A stretch of DNA of 64,000 nt from Tetrapyrgos nigripes (Eukaryota; Basidiomycota; Agaricomycetes; Agaricales; Campanellaceae): contig JAACJM010000105.1 of the NCBI GenBank assembly GCA_013368315.1, forward strand, positions 248,001-312,000. Direction: 5' to 3'. A program made the position numbers and the translations under genes. Position 1 is the first letter of the stretch. Every line of letters begins with the position of its first letter. Of the stretch, positions 36,651 to 47,241 are shown piece by piece. The notes below the pieces were generated by a model. The model had not been told where the DNA came from. It made no database searches and worked only from the letters and a program-made list of their open reading frames with translations.

Positions 36651-37563
36651 AGGAGGAGGAGGAGAAAATTGATGGTCTTGCCAAACCTATTGCAGTTCTT
36701 AAATCATAGCCCGACCAGCCTAATGGGAACGACTTCAAGAGACTTCAAGTCGCTGTGCGCCCGGGCGAGTTCCAGAAGAATTAAGCAAACTTAGACTTCG
36801 TATATTTACTACTGAAACGTCAAAAGTGTACAAACTAACTACTTTTTAACTTCTCGATAAACCTCGCCAAAAGAACGTAGTGTCCAATAATCCGATAATG
36901 TATGTAAATGCAATTCCAGGTGGAATAAATCAGGCCGATCGTATTGAGTGTGTATGTGGTGAAGAAAGGAAGAAACGAAAGACAGTCTATGCGGAGGAGA
37001 AAGCAGGGGAGTAAAGAGAGTGGCTAGAGTCTGGGTATTAGTTAATGACAGGACAGCCTGGAGCTTTTACCGGAGAATAAATGAATGGACAGCAGAACAG
37101 ACAGAACGGCGGTGACTGAACCAACCTGTATGTCGGCGATGAAGATGGAAGCAATCAGGCTTCAATCCAACGATGAATAAAAAAAGTGGAAAAATGAATG
37201 AATTTGTATTGCTGAAAGTAAAAGCCATTGAATAACGAGCGCCCTTGTCTGTGGATTATGTAGTTTGTGAACCGAGGTAGATGAGAAGAAATGCATGACC
37301 AAAGTCTGTAGAACATATAAAGTAGGAGAGAAGTAGTTCGATGAGCCATAGAGAGAGATTAAGCGAGTGATAATGAAGGACAGATGAGTAGATGCATAGT
37401 GAAGACAACTTTGTTTTAAGACGTGCGATGAACAGGAAAGCAAAGCAAAGAGAACACAAAACAGAAGCAAAGAGACGGCAGATAGGCAAATGTCCTATCC
37501 AATCTATCTGCGGAGAGGGAGTGATGTACCAAAGCATAATATTGACCAACCAATTATCGTTGC
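36651..37563. other. Intergenic, 3' flank of the kinase gene
   Basis: No coding signal. It holds the 3' untranslated region and terminator of the minus-strand kinase gene; nothing else is recognisable. Confidence 0.5.
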
Positions 37564-40500
37564 TCACTGCTGAGCTTGCTGTTGCGGCTGCGGCTGCTTG
37601 GGCGACGCCGAGAACAACGAAAGCATCTTCTCCGCATTCTCTTTGTACTTCTTCAGCTTGTTGTTCTTAGGCTGACCCTTGACAGCTTCAGGCTCTTCCG
37701 ACGGACTAGGGACATCTGTGACAACATCAGGATTACTCTGATCTGACGAATGACTCTGCCCTCCCATGGATATCGCCGACTCTTTCGACTTGAGCGAATG
37801 GTTCTGCGTTCCTGCAAGGGTACCACTCCCATTTGCTGGTGAAGACGTGGAAGAAAGTTGTGTCGACATGGAGGTCATGGACGAGAGGGTGTTGGAATTC
37901 GAACCAGCCAAGGATGAGGGTATTGATGACCGAGCGGTTCCACTACTGGATTTGGGCGAATACGAAGAAGGTGGGCTCTTGGGCCTCAAGAATTGCCTTG
38001 GATGTTTCCTGAACGTCAATCCAGGGTTTCTTCCACGTTTCTGAGAAGGACTAGGTGAACCACCTTCAGCTTCATTAGCCTCACGAGGAGGTGTCGACAT
38101 TCCGGACCCATAAGACATCCCAGACGCGGATCTCGACCCAAGTCCATTTCTGTACTTGCTAGGTGTGCTCGTCTTTCTGCTGAAGACGGCAAGCTTGTAC
38201 TTGTCAACCACTCCTCTCGCGAACAAGCTCGTTCCTCTGGCTCCGTTACGCTCTTCGCCATCCACAGCTTCAACAAAGTCCCAATCGTCATCTTCGTCGT
38301 CGAAGTCGTCTCTTTCGGTAGTACCATCGTCTTCTGGCGCGTCGGATAGATACTTGTCCAGGGCAGGCACACCTGATCTCTCTTTTCGAGGACGAGTGGA
38401 ACGATTCGTTTTTGCTGGAGGAGCTGGAGGGGTTTTGGCTGGCGGTGTAGGCTTGGCCTTTGTATCCTTCTCCTTCGCCTCCTTCGCCTCTTTCTCTGTC
38501 TTCTCTTTGACTTCAGTAACGCCTGAAAGCTCTTTGCTCTTCCTTGGTTTCGTCTCCACAACAGGCTCAACAGCTCCCGAGGTAGCTTCATCCTTCGCAG
38601 GTGTAGCAGCAGCCTCGTCCTGTACCGGCTCGCTATCATCAGGAGGTAAAGCCACCGGTCTCGCCTCAGGAGTCTTCGGTCCCACATCCTCTTCTTCTGT
38701 AACATCATCCGGCACAGGTTGATTCGGCTGCTCTGATTCTCTATGCTGCAATTCAGGCTCAGGCTTAGCCTTCGGTTGCGGCGGCTGCGACAAATCAATC
38801 TCGCCACCCTCAAACTCTTCTTCATCCGTTTCCTCATCTGTTTCTTCTTCGCTCTCCTCTTCCTCATCCGAGCCAATCAAGACAGAGTGTCTACCCTTGA
38901 ATGAATATCCATCAAAGACATCAACGGAATCGTCAGCTGCTTCTCCACCTGCTGCTGCTGCTGCTTTCTTGGGTCTGACAGCACTAGAGCTTCTACTCTG
39001 CGAAGGGGTAGTGTTGGCTTCGTCACCATCATCATCGGTTCGGTCTGTGTCGGTGTTCTCGTTGTTGTCATCTGTATCAGTATGATCTTGGCCTTCTTCG
39101 TCATCTTGGACGTCATCCAGGACTGGTTCCATATCGAGGAAGGTGTCATCAAAGTTTTGGGTGTCAGATGCATTGGAAGGATCAATTGGTGGGATATAGG
39201 GAGGGATGTAGCGTTTGTAGTAGACATGGCTCCAGTCTCTGTTGAAATTGAAAGAACAAGCATCAGCAAACGTATCATAGCTTCATACGAGCCTTCACGT
39301 ACATCATTGAGAAATATGGATGCCTCTTTATCCTAGGTTCACATATTCTCAATACAGGATTCCGTTGTAAGAGCTACAAGTGTACAGTCAGCTCAATAAA
39401 ACCCTCAAAGCATAGACCTCAAACTCACCCCTCTCAACAAACTTTTCGTATCCTGATCAATGGCCCTGTCATCCGGGAACTGCAATTCATCTTGCAGAAC
39501 ACGCATGTACATGTCCGCGTGGTTGTTAGCCCAAAACGGCGTCTATGAACGAAAATTAAACCATGAGTGGAATAAAGCGTGTCAATGAAAACTCACGATC
39601 CCAGTCAACATCTCAAAGAGCATAGTCCCAAAACTCCACCAATCGACCTCGTAACTATACGGCAAGCCCTGGATGACCTCCGGAGCGAGATACTCCGCTG
39701 TTCCACAGAAGGTAGTCGTCTGGTCCATTTGGGTGGATGGCAAATCTTTCGAAGGACTCGACCATGGTGCTGACATAAACTCATTCGGATTACGAGTTCC
39801 CGAAGGAGTGGGAGGAGCAGTAGGTACGCCTGAGACTTCAGCAGACTTGGCGTTCATACCATTCACTCCGGCTCGTTTAGCAGGGAACTCTTTGGAGAGA
39901 CCAAAGTCAGTTAGAACGATGTGTCCATCTGCACCGATAAGGATGTTTTCGGGTTTGAGATCTCGGTAGATGACACCCATTGCGTGTAGACCTTCAACAC
40001 CCTCGACGATCTCGGCGGCATAGAATCGCGCACGATCTCGGCCTAGACGACCCCATCGAGCGAGCTGAGTGGCTAAATCACCGCCAGGGTGGAAGTCCTA
40101 TTTTTGAAAGAGGGTAGAAATGTTTCATCAGAGGACTGACCTGACGAAAAACATTTCACTCACCATGACCAAAAACAAATTCTCCTTATCATGGAAACTC
40201 CACCACAATTTGACCACGAAAGGGTCTTTCACGCCCTCCCCTGCATTCTCAGCGGCCGACATCCGCCTCAAGACAGCCTGTTCCGTTAATGTATGCTGCA
40301 ACTCTTGATGAGCCAGCACGTGCCTCTTCGTTATGGCCTTCATCGCGTAGAGATCCGTTGTCGCTTTATGCCTGACGAGCAAGACTTTTCCAGCACACCC
40401 TTTACCCAACACCCTCAGCATCTCAAAGTCATCTATGATCACCTTTCTTTGAGATTTGCGAGTTTTTCCTTCTTTGGAGGTAGGTTGGGATGCAGATGCA

Positions 40501-41751
40501 CTATCGCTGGATGCACCAGGAGCCGAAGTCGTACCCTTTTTCTTCCGGGTTCCTGGATGACGGCTGGTAGACACGGAAGAGGACTCATCGCCAGTCTCTG
40601 TCTGAGAAGTCTCGGTTTGAGAACCAGATACGGATGATGAGAGATAAGCCCTTGACATGCGACGGTCAGGGTCTGCAGACTGAGATCGAGGCACACGAGT
40701 ACTAGTGGTCGATGTCTGAGCTTCAGAATCGGCAGCGGGAGAAGGCGCGGAATCAAGTTCAGCGGCTGAAGGGACAAGAGTGGATGGTTGAGGTAAAGGT
40801 GTCCTCGGTTCGTCCTCACTGGCACGAGGAGTGGTGATATCTATAACTTTATCGGTTGCCTTAGCCGCCGTCGGAGTCTCGGTAGTCGGAGAAGTAGTAG
40901 CTTGTATGTCGACTTCCATCTCATCAGCCTTGACATCAGGCTGAGGTGAGACGTCCTCCACGTCAGTGTTCTTCTCCAACTGTTCCTTTTCTATCTCCTC
41001 TGGTGTGACCACGGGTTGGACTTCTTTCTTTCTCTCCTTCTTGTCTTTGGTCATACCCAGATGAGCAGCCAAGTCCGACCGGACATGCTTGAGAGGCCGT
41101 TCCACCCTGACACTCTCCAAATCATCTGTCCTGACTCTAACAAAGCGCTTCCAGACACGAGCTTGCCGAACGCCTGTTGAATTAGACAGGGTGGTGAAGT
41201 ACGCCGCGAGCGCCGTCGAGTTAGCCGATGGCGTGGGCAAGGCTGCGTTCAACAATGCGCTGGAGGCGGAGAAGGACTGGAACGGGTCACTGGACTCGGT
41301 TGAAGGGGATGCTACGGGTGTTCCGCCATTGGTGGGCCGTTTAGACGCAGTAATACTGGTGCTGTGCTTTGCTGACTTGTTTGACGTCGGGGACGCCAGT
41401 CGAGAAAGGGTATTGAGGAAGGCTGATTTCCGTTTGGGAGTGGGTGCAGGGAGTGTGGCTGGGTCGAGAGGAAAGTTTGGAAGTTTGGTATTGGGCAGCG
41501 TGGACTCGCGGAGTTTATGGTCGAGTTCGACAATTTCGACAATGCTGCGGGTGAGGGTGAGGTTGTGTGTGGGAGCTATAGATGATGAGAATAAGATAAT
41601 TTGAAAGAGAAAAAGACCGACTTTTGATGTAGAGGGAGTAGGAACGGGGATCATGGGGGCTCTCCGCGACTGAGACGCTCCATGGACCGTCCTGGTCGAC
41701 GCGAACGGGAGGACGGCGGCTGGGCGCAGTGTCCATGTTGGATTTCAACAT
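37564..41751 (-). CDS. PX-domain AGC serine/threonine kinase
   Basis: Six exons on the minus strand: 41751-41622, 41575-40164, 40097-39597, 39542-39429, 39373-39303, 39238-37564; 1300 codons, all in phase. Residues about 30-190 read as a PX phosphoinositide-binding domain (SYSLYIKTPTHNLTLTRSIV, ELDHKLRE, then KLPNFPLD) split by a Ser/Thr-rich insert. A disordered stretch follows. The kinase domain (about 424-745) has GKGCAGKV, YAMKAITK, YRDLKPEN, DFGLSKEF, a roughly 50-residue insert, the activation-loop TTTFCGTAEYLAPEV (PDK1-type site) and DWWSFGTMLFEM. The AGC tail PPYIPPIDPSNASDTQNFDD leads to a hydrophobic-motif-like FDGYSF (about 851-856), set unusually far out by an acidic insert. The last 440 residues are acidic, then basic and Ser-rich. 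By family it should phosphorylate substrates at endomembranes downstream of PDK1/TOR; that is inference. Confidence 0.85.
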
Positions 41752-44700
41752 GATGGTCTATCGCAAAGCCGTCTGCTCAACACGAGGCTTAGGAGGTGAG
41801 TACACGACGATTAAAGGAGAGAGTTTTTGTGGATTAGGTAAGCTGTCTTTCTCTTCCCTTTTTTGCAGCTGATTTTTTCTTCAGATCTTCCTCGGATTTG
41901 TCTTTCTCTGACACTGACAGCCCAGACAGCCCTGAAAACACGCAAAAAGGTCAGAGCTCAAAGGACTTGGGCCCGTCGTCAAGGCTCTCAAAAAAAGAAA
42001 ACCCGGTGGTTGTCGTCATGGAGTATCTCATATATTTCATTATCAACCAATAGCTTTCTCTTGGTTTTCTTCGCGCGACATTGTCTTGGTACTCGTTCTC
42101 CGAGAGCCGGAGTTCCTCCCCCAGCCAAAGGATCAGTGCTCACTCCGAGGTCTACTAATTGGTGCCCGGAGTCTAGGTTCTTCCTATCGACCTTTTTTCA
42201 TCACAGCCGCCCAACGTCAACTTGAGTTGACTATTGTCTATATCGCCCTCTACAGGAAACATACTAGTCTTCCTTCGCTCGTTCACTATCAATTCAACCA
42301 TCATGATGCCCGTTCGTGTAAATCTATCTTCAGCGTCTTCCTGAACTCTATTTTTTCTTCTCAGATTTCCTTGTCATGTCGTCCTATCTTCCCTTGGAGC
42401 CCATGGCTATCAACATAGCCTCCCTAACAGAGAGCTGCCTCAAGCGTCCGTCCGAGTTAAGGTACCTACTTTGACCTTGTATTCAGGAACCTCCTCTCTG
42501 TCCGTATACCCAACACAAAAACTATCGCACTATCACCCCCAGGCCCTAACGCCGTCTTTGCAATTGACATTGTAGCATGTGCATATAAATCATTGTATGG
42601 ATATCTTCCTCGCACATCTTTGTTCTAGTTGCTGTCACACGGGATCCCATCACGAGGTTCTCAACAACAAAATTGGCACTGGCATTGGTAATGGAAAGGG
42701 CAGTGAGCTAGTTCTACGAAGCTTACATCTTTTACGAGGTCGTGTGCACGGTGTAGTTTTATGGACCTTCTTCACGAATACTAGATCGTTTTGTTCCCAA
42801 TCTTCTGAGTCGGGCTTGCCTCGAGTTCATATCCATATTCGTGCCCCTACGGTCATTCTGGCTCTCTGTTACAAATCACATCGATCTGATATCAATTGAG
42901 TTGGTAAAGATAATCACTTATAATAAGAACAAAAATACCTACAGACTAAGTATATCCCATAGGTGGTTTAGTTTATTTGTTTGGAGCCCGTACCGGTGCT
43001 CGTGTTTTCTCATCGTCCACAGCACTCCACTTCCACCTCTACTAATTCAGCTATCGCCCCATACCCATGAAGGCATTTATGATACTAAAACTGACGCAGC
43101 CTCCGTCTTCATGTATCTTTATCCAAAACAAGCCCTAGCCCTTAACCCATCGTGTTGCCACCAACGGTGACCATGCATCATCATCATGGTTGTAAGCGTA
43201 CAGCCTTTCTTGAACTTTGTTCTCGATATCGACATCAGTTTGTTGTTCCCAAAATAGGAAAATCAAAAAGCTGTATGATCGATCCATCGTGTCTATACTA
43301 CATATGTACATGTACATATATGTAAATTGTTACAGGCTGAAGATACGAGGATACATAGTCCACAACGTATTACTTAGTAACTTGGAGGTAATGGGAACGG
43401 TTTGGACAAAAGGAGGAGACGGTGCAGGTAGACACTGGTCAGCTTATGCACGGTCATGACAACAAGAAGACGGAAACAGACAGCGGGTGCTTTACACTAC
43501 CACTCACGCCTTCGGCCTTGCTGTCAATCATTCCGCTTTCCATTCCATTCCTGCATGAACACGGTCCTCCATACTAGCACTGATCAGAAATTTAGAGATA
43601 TTTTCCAAGAATAAGTGTTCAAAATGGGTACTCACGTCTACTTGAAGGCAGATAGGGGCCCAAGGCCTGTTGATCGGTGAATCCCGAGAAAGAAGCTCTT
43701 CAGCCTTACTCTAGTAACCAGAACGGTTAGGGGCGAGCGAAGTCGAGAAGTGAGTACAAACTCGAGGAGGACTCGATTCGAGATCCGGAGGCGATGCAGT
43801 GCAAATGCAGGTATGCAGACGACAATCCATAATCCATAATCTGAGGCCTGCGTGCTGGCAGGTGTCTGCGCCCAGACGTCCAAGACCTCGCAGTGTGTAA
43901 AACGCGTAAACCTCCAAATGTTACCCATAAGTAGTACTAATAATGTACGGCCGCGGCATGTGCTAGCAGCGTGCTTGGACAAAGTCCAGGCTAATGGCTG
44001 ATGGCTTACGTGAGGGGCCTGGGGAGTAAACGCTGTAAAACGGAGTCGAGGATTGAGGTACAGGCATGTATTAAAAAAAAACTGTTGAGAAAATATGGTT
44101 AGTTGCAGTGGACTCAGTCTCGTCGCTTGAGGCGGTGTACATGTGAAGCCTTGGAAAATGAAGAAAATGAAGACGTACGCTGCAAACCGGGTGCGACTTG
44201 ATCCGCTGGATGCCAAGGAGGACATGTACACGGAAGGATGGATTGGTATGTGGACAAATAGGGAAAGTCGGAGGCGGATGGGGATGACTCGGAAAGACTC
44301 GTAGATCCTGAAGTATTATATTGCGGGAATGGGTTTGCTATACCTGCTGTATTAGCTCGTTTTGGTTGAGCTCCAGCCAGAAAAGTGCTTCTAGACGGAC
44401 ATAGAAAAGATGCTAGAGCGCCAGTGTAGACTCAGATAGAAGGTGTATGCACACCCGGACAGTTACAGCTAGGGAACTGCTTGACGGCTCCGATAAAGAT
44501 GCTAGAAGGCCTGTATCACTGCAGACTCACTTCAAGGGTATGGTATATACACACCAATTTCTTCTTTAAACTTCAAGGAAGCGGGGCGTCAGGACAGCCT
44601 CGGATCAGGTTTAGAGGTAGAGGTGTACTTGAGCGGAACCTGTACATGTGCTACATGAGACGAGGCGAGGTGGCAAGTTGCAACGAAGTCATTTTTGTCG

Positions 44701-45151
44701 ATTTTTAGCTTGGATAAGTGCAGCCGGTCGACGCTACCAGGGCTGTACGCATGCAGTCGCAAGTCTGCGTAAATTTCCAGCAAGGAGGACGTTAGTTTGA
44801 CGCATGGTGGATGTACAGCTTTGGGCGGACCGACACTCGCGTCGGATAGATGTAGCTGCTTCGAGGTCTGACTCTAACTCAATCCTCCCTCCTCTGCCCT
44901 GAGCGTCTCTACAGCATTTCCTAATTCTGGCGCTTACCTCGCTTCTGAAGCATTCCTGACATAGGTCTCACAGCACACAGCCTGATTCATTCATATAAAG
45001 CTGTCAGGTGAACAACAGCTGTCTTGAGACGTTATAAACCAACAATCATTCTTGATATAGAAGTTTTACCTTCTCAACTTCTTGTCTTTTGTTCTCGTCT
45101 ACGCCCGCAATTCACATTCACAAACACATCCCCCGTCCATACCCCGAATCC
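41752..45151. other. 3.4-kb intergenic region
   Basis: 41752-42480 is the promoter side of the kinase gene. A + strand frame starts at 41753, one base from the kinase ATG, and reads through intron-like gaps, but has no family motif; it is more likely leader sequence. 43638-44231 has a 197-codon minus-strand frame with no recognisable feature. 44405-44560 holds two diverged copies of a roughly 50-bp unit (AAGATGCTAGA...). TATA-like CATATAAAG (44993) and TTATAAACC (45033) lie upstream of the HIT gene. Confidence 0.5.
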
Positions 45152-46232
45152 ATGGCTGCCGAAATCCCGAGCCTAAGCGGCTATGCAGCTAAACATCGTC
45201 CCGAGTTGAAGTCTCGCATTGTGGAAGCGCGTAAAACCTTTCGAAACCAGTTACAGGATCCAGGGTGCAAAGAATGGAAGGAGAACTTGGACCACTTCAT
45301 GGAAGATGATGACCAGTTTGAGTATAGTAAGGAATGGTGTGTGTGTATACCCTCGTTCAAACCGCTTGTGCTTCATTGATTGATCAACAGGCAGAAGGGT
45401 CTGATTCCTCCAGCATTGGTTGGGAAGGGTGTCGGCGGCGGACCTGCGTTTAGAAGATCTGAAACCTTTTTCACGGTGAGTATTTGCCAATTGTCTGACA
45501 TTGCTATGATTTACATTCTTCTTTGTGCACAGAACTATGAGCAACACAATTCCGAGTCGTTAATCCTCTCTAAATCTGAGGACTCGTACATTATTGGGAA
45601 CCGAGCTAGTCACGACATCAGGTTATATTCGAAAGACTGTGATCCAATGGGAACGGACAAGACTGCTGCTGCTGCTGGCATGTCGTATATGCATCTGTTA
45701 ATCATTCCGAAGAAGAAAGGTGCGTGATCTTACTACCCATACCCGCGTTGCTAGCTGACCGAACTCATTTGTTCTCCTTTTTACACCAGTCTACAACGTG
45801 GTCCAGCTGAAAGACAACGAGGCCATCAAAGAAATGATAGACCACTTCAACAAATTTTGGCAAAGACGAGATGCTGCCGAGAAAGTCAACGCCCGGATCC
45901 GACTCGCGATGGAGGAACGTGAAAAGGAAGTTATCAGGTCTCTCGAGAAGGACGCAGACAAGAAAGATGCCTTTGAGAAAGTGATGCAGGATGTTAGAGG
46001 CTACGCAGAATTATGTGCTGCAAAGCTGAAGGAACTCCGTGTGGGCGAGGAGGGCATCGTTTTCAGGTTCCATGCCGGAACAGACGCAAGCATTCCGCAT
46101 TTGCATATGCACGTTTTGGCCTCCCCTGTAGAGTTCCGCCAGCATAGCACACTGGTTCATGATCGGAAAGCAATACCGGCAGCGATGGTGATGGAGGTAA
46201 TTGATGCAGAGAGGAGTCTGCCTCTAAGGTGA
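45152..46232 (+). CDS. HIT-superfamily hydrolase-like protein
   Basis: Exons 45152-45336, 45391-45475, 45533-45719 and 45790-46232 join in phase to 299 codons. The C-terminal half contains FRFHAGTDASIPHLHMHVLA, whose HLHMH (about H256, H258, H260) is the histidine triad of HIT hydrolases, preceded by a charged helical insert (about 180-235). HIT proteins cleave nucleotide phosphoanhydrides; the length and the separate N-terminal part recall scavenger decapping (DcpS/Aprataxin-like) proteins more than short Hint proteins, but the exact class is open. It lies 1 kb upstream of the helicase-AAA+ gene, same strand. Near the end, GAGAGGAGTC lacks one A that the duplicated copy has (at 55344); with it the protein would continue ERKSASK, perhaps into a further exon ending near 46361. 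So the native C-terminus is uncertain. Confidence 0.75.
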
Positions 46233-46784
46233 GGTGTAAAGCAATTTTTATGTCGGATCGAGCTGATATTAAAGCAGAATATTCTATTTTATTCGCGATT
46301 TGTTACAGTTCGCAGGTCTTATGAATCCGAGGACGGAGATATCCGCTGGGCAGGTGGGATAGTACCTGCTCCTCCTCTTTCGACTGGGTTGTCGTTCTCT
46401 TTTCGAATTTAAGGATACCCAATATTTGTACCTCTGTTCCCAACCTTACATCCACGAGAAGTAGTACTCTAGTATCAAAGATATCATACAAAGAAGAAGA
46501 TATGTATGTATGTATATATATATGTACTATCAAGGTTGCGGGTATAGACAGGTTGGAAGCTCGCTTCATTAGTCACTTGGTTCCAAAAATAGAAGTTTTT
46601 AACAGTTTCTTTTTAAACCGCTCCTTCGAGCTCAACCACACCTGTACAGCAGTATCAGTCTCTGTAACTAGATGCAATGCAACCATCCTTAACGTTTGCT
46701 GCCTTGTTGCTGCCCAAGAAGCGCTGGCTATCAGTGATATCGCCCACTTTGGGCGTAGTTAGCGCCAGAACTTTATCTTTGACG
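45872..46784. repeat. Duplicated block, left copy
   Basis: The 3' half of the HIT gene plus about 550 bp of downstream DNA is repeated, nearly identical over the coding part, at 55000-55903. The block ends about 460 bp before the start of the first helicase-AAA+ gene. 46785-47241 is the rest of that gene's upstream region, with no other feature seen. Confidence 0.9.
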
Positions 46785-47241
46785 GAGTATGCAGTATGTC
46801 AGTTCTCGAAAGTAACAAAGTTGTCAAGTGATGATGATGTGCGTTCACTGTGGCAGAACAGCTTTATCTTCCTACATTGATCGAATATTGATCCCCGCGA
46901 TGTGGGTGCAGTGTCACAGGCTTCCTATTCACGAACACTGCTATACACCCTCCTCAGCAACTTCACCGACTATTATCGCAACCTCGAGCGATTTCCTTCT
47001 CCTTTCCCCCTCCTTGTTCACTACCAGCGACTCTCGTGATCGCGGATGACCGGTTTTGGATACCTTCTGGACGCGATCGAGTGGGCTAGAAGTGTAGAAG
47101 CATAGTTGTTTACTCATGCCTAGGCGCTATGTACCCCAAACTTTATCTGGCGTTTGAAATAACTTCTCGGACGCTTATGCACTTAACGTAGCTTCACGAC
47201 GCCCACATTGTTGTTCTTTCCTCTACACCATCCATCCATCC

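Noticed and set aside
38156..38722. 188-codon + strand Ser/Ala-rich frame
   Set aside because: Antisense of the kinase C-terminal region; no start context, splice chain or motif.
38016..38876. 286-codon minus-strand frame rich in Arg/Lys
   Set aside because: Alternative frame of the acidic C-terminal extension of the PX kinase; composition follows from the Asp/Glu codons of the true frame.
39258..39267. CATCAGCAAA inside the last intron of the kinase gene
   Set aside because: Matches the element terminus for 10 bases only, with no paired inverted end or word array nearby; likely chance.
41753..42060. + strand frame starting one base from the kinase start codon
   Set aside because: Open pieces joined by intron-like gaps are possible, but there is no motif and the position is the kinase leader; not supportable as a gene.
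43638..44231. 197-codon minus-strand frame
   Set aside because: Composition and lack of motifs or conserved-looking blocks do not support a gene.
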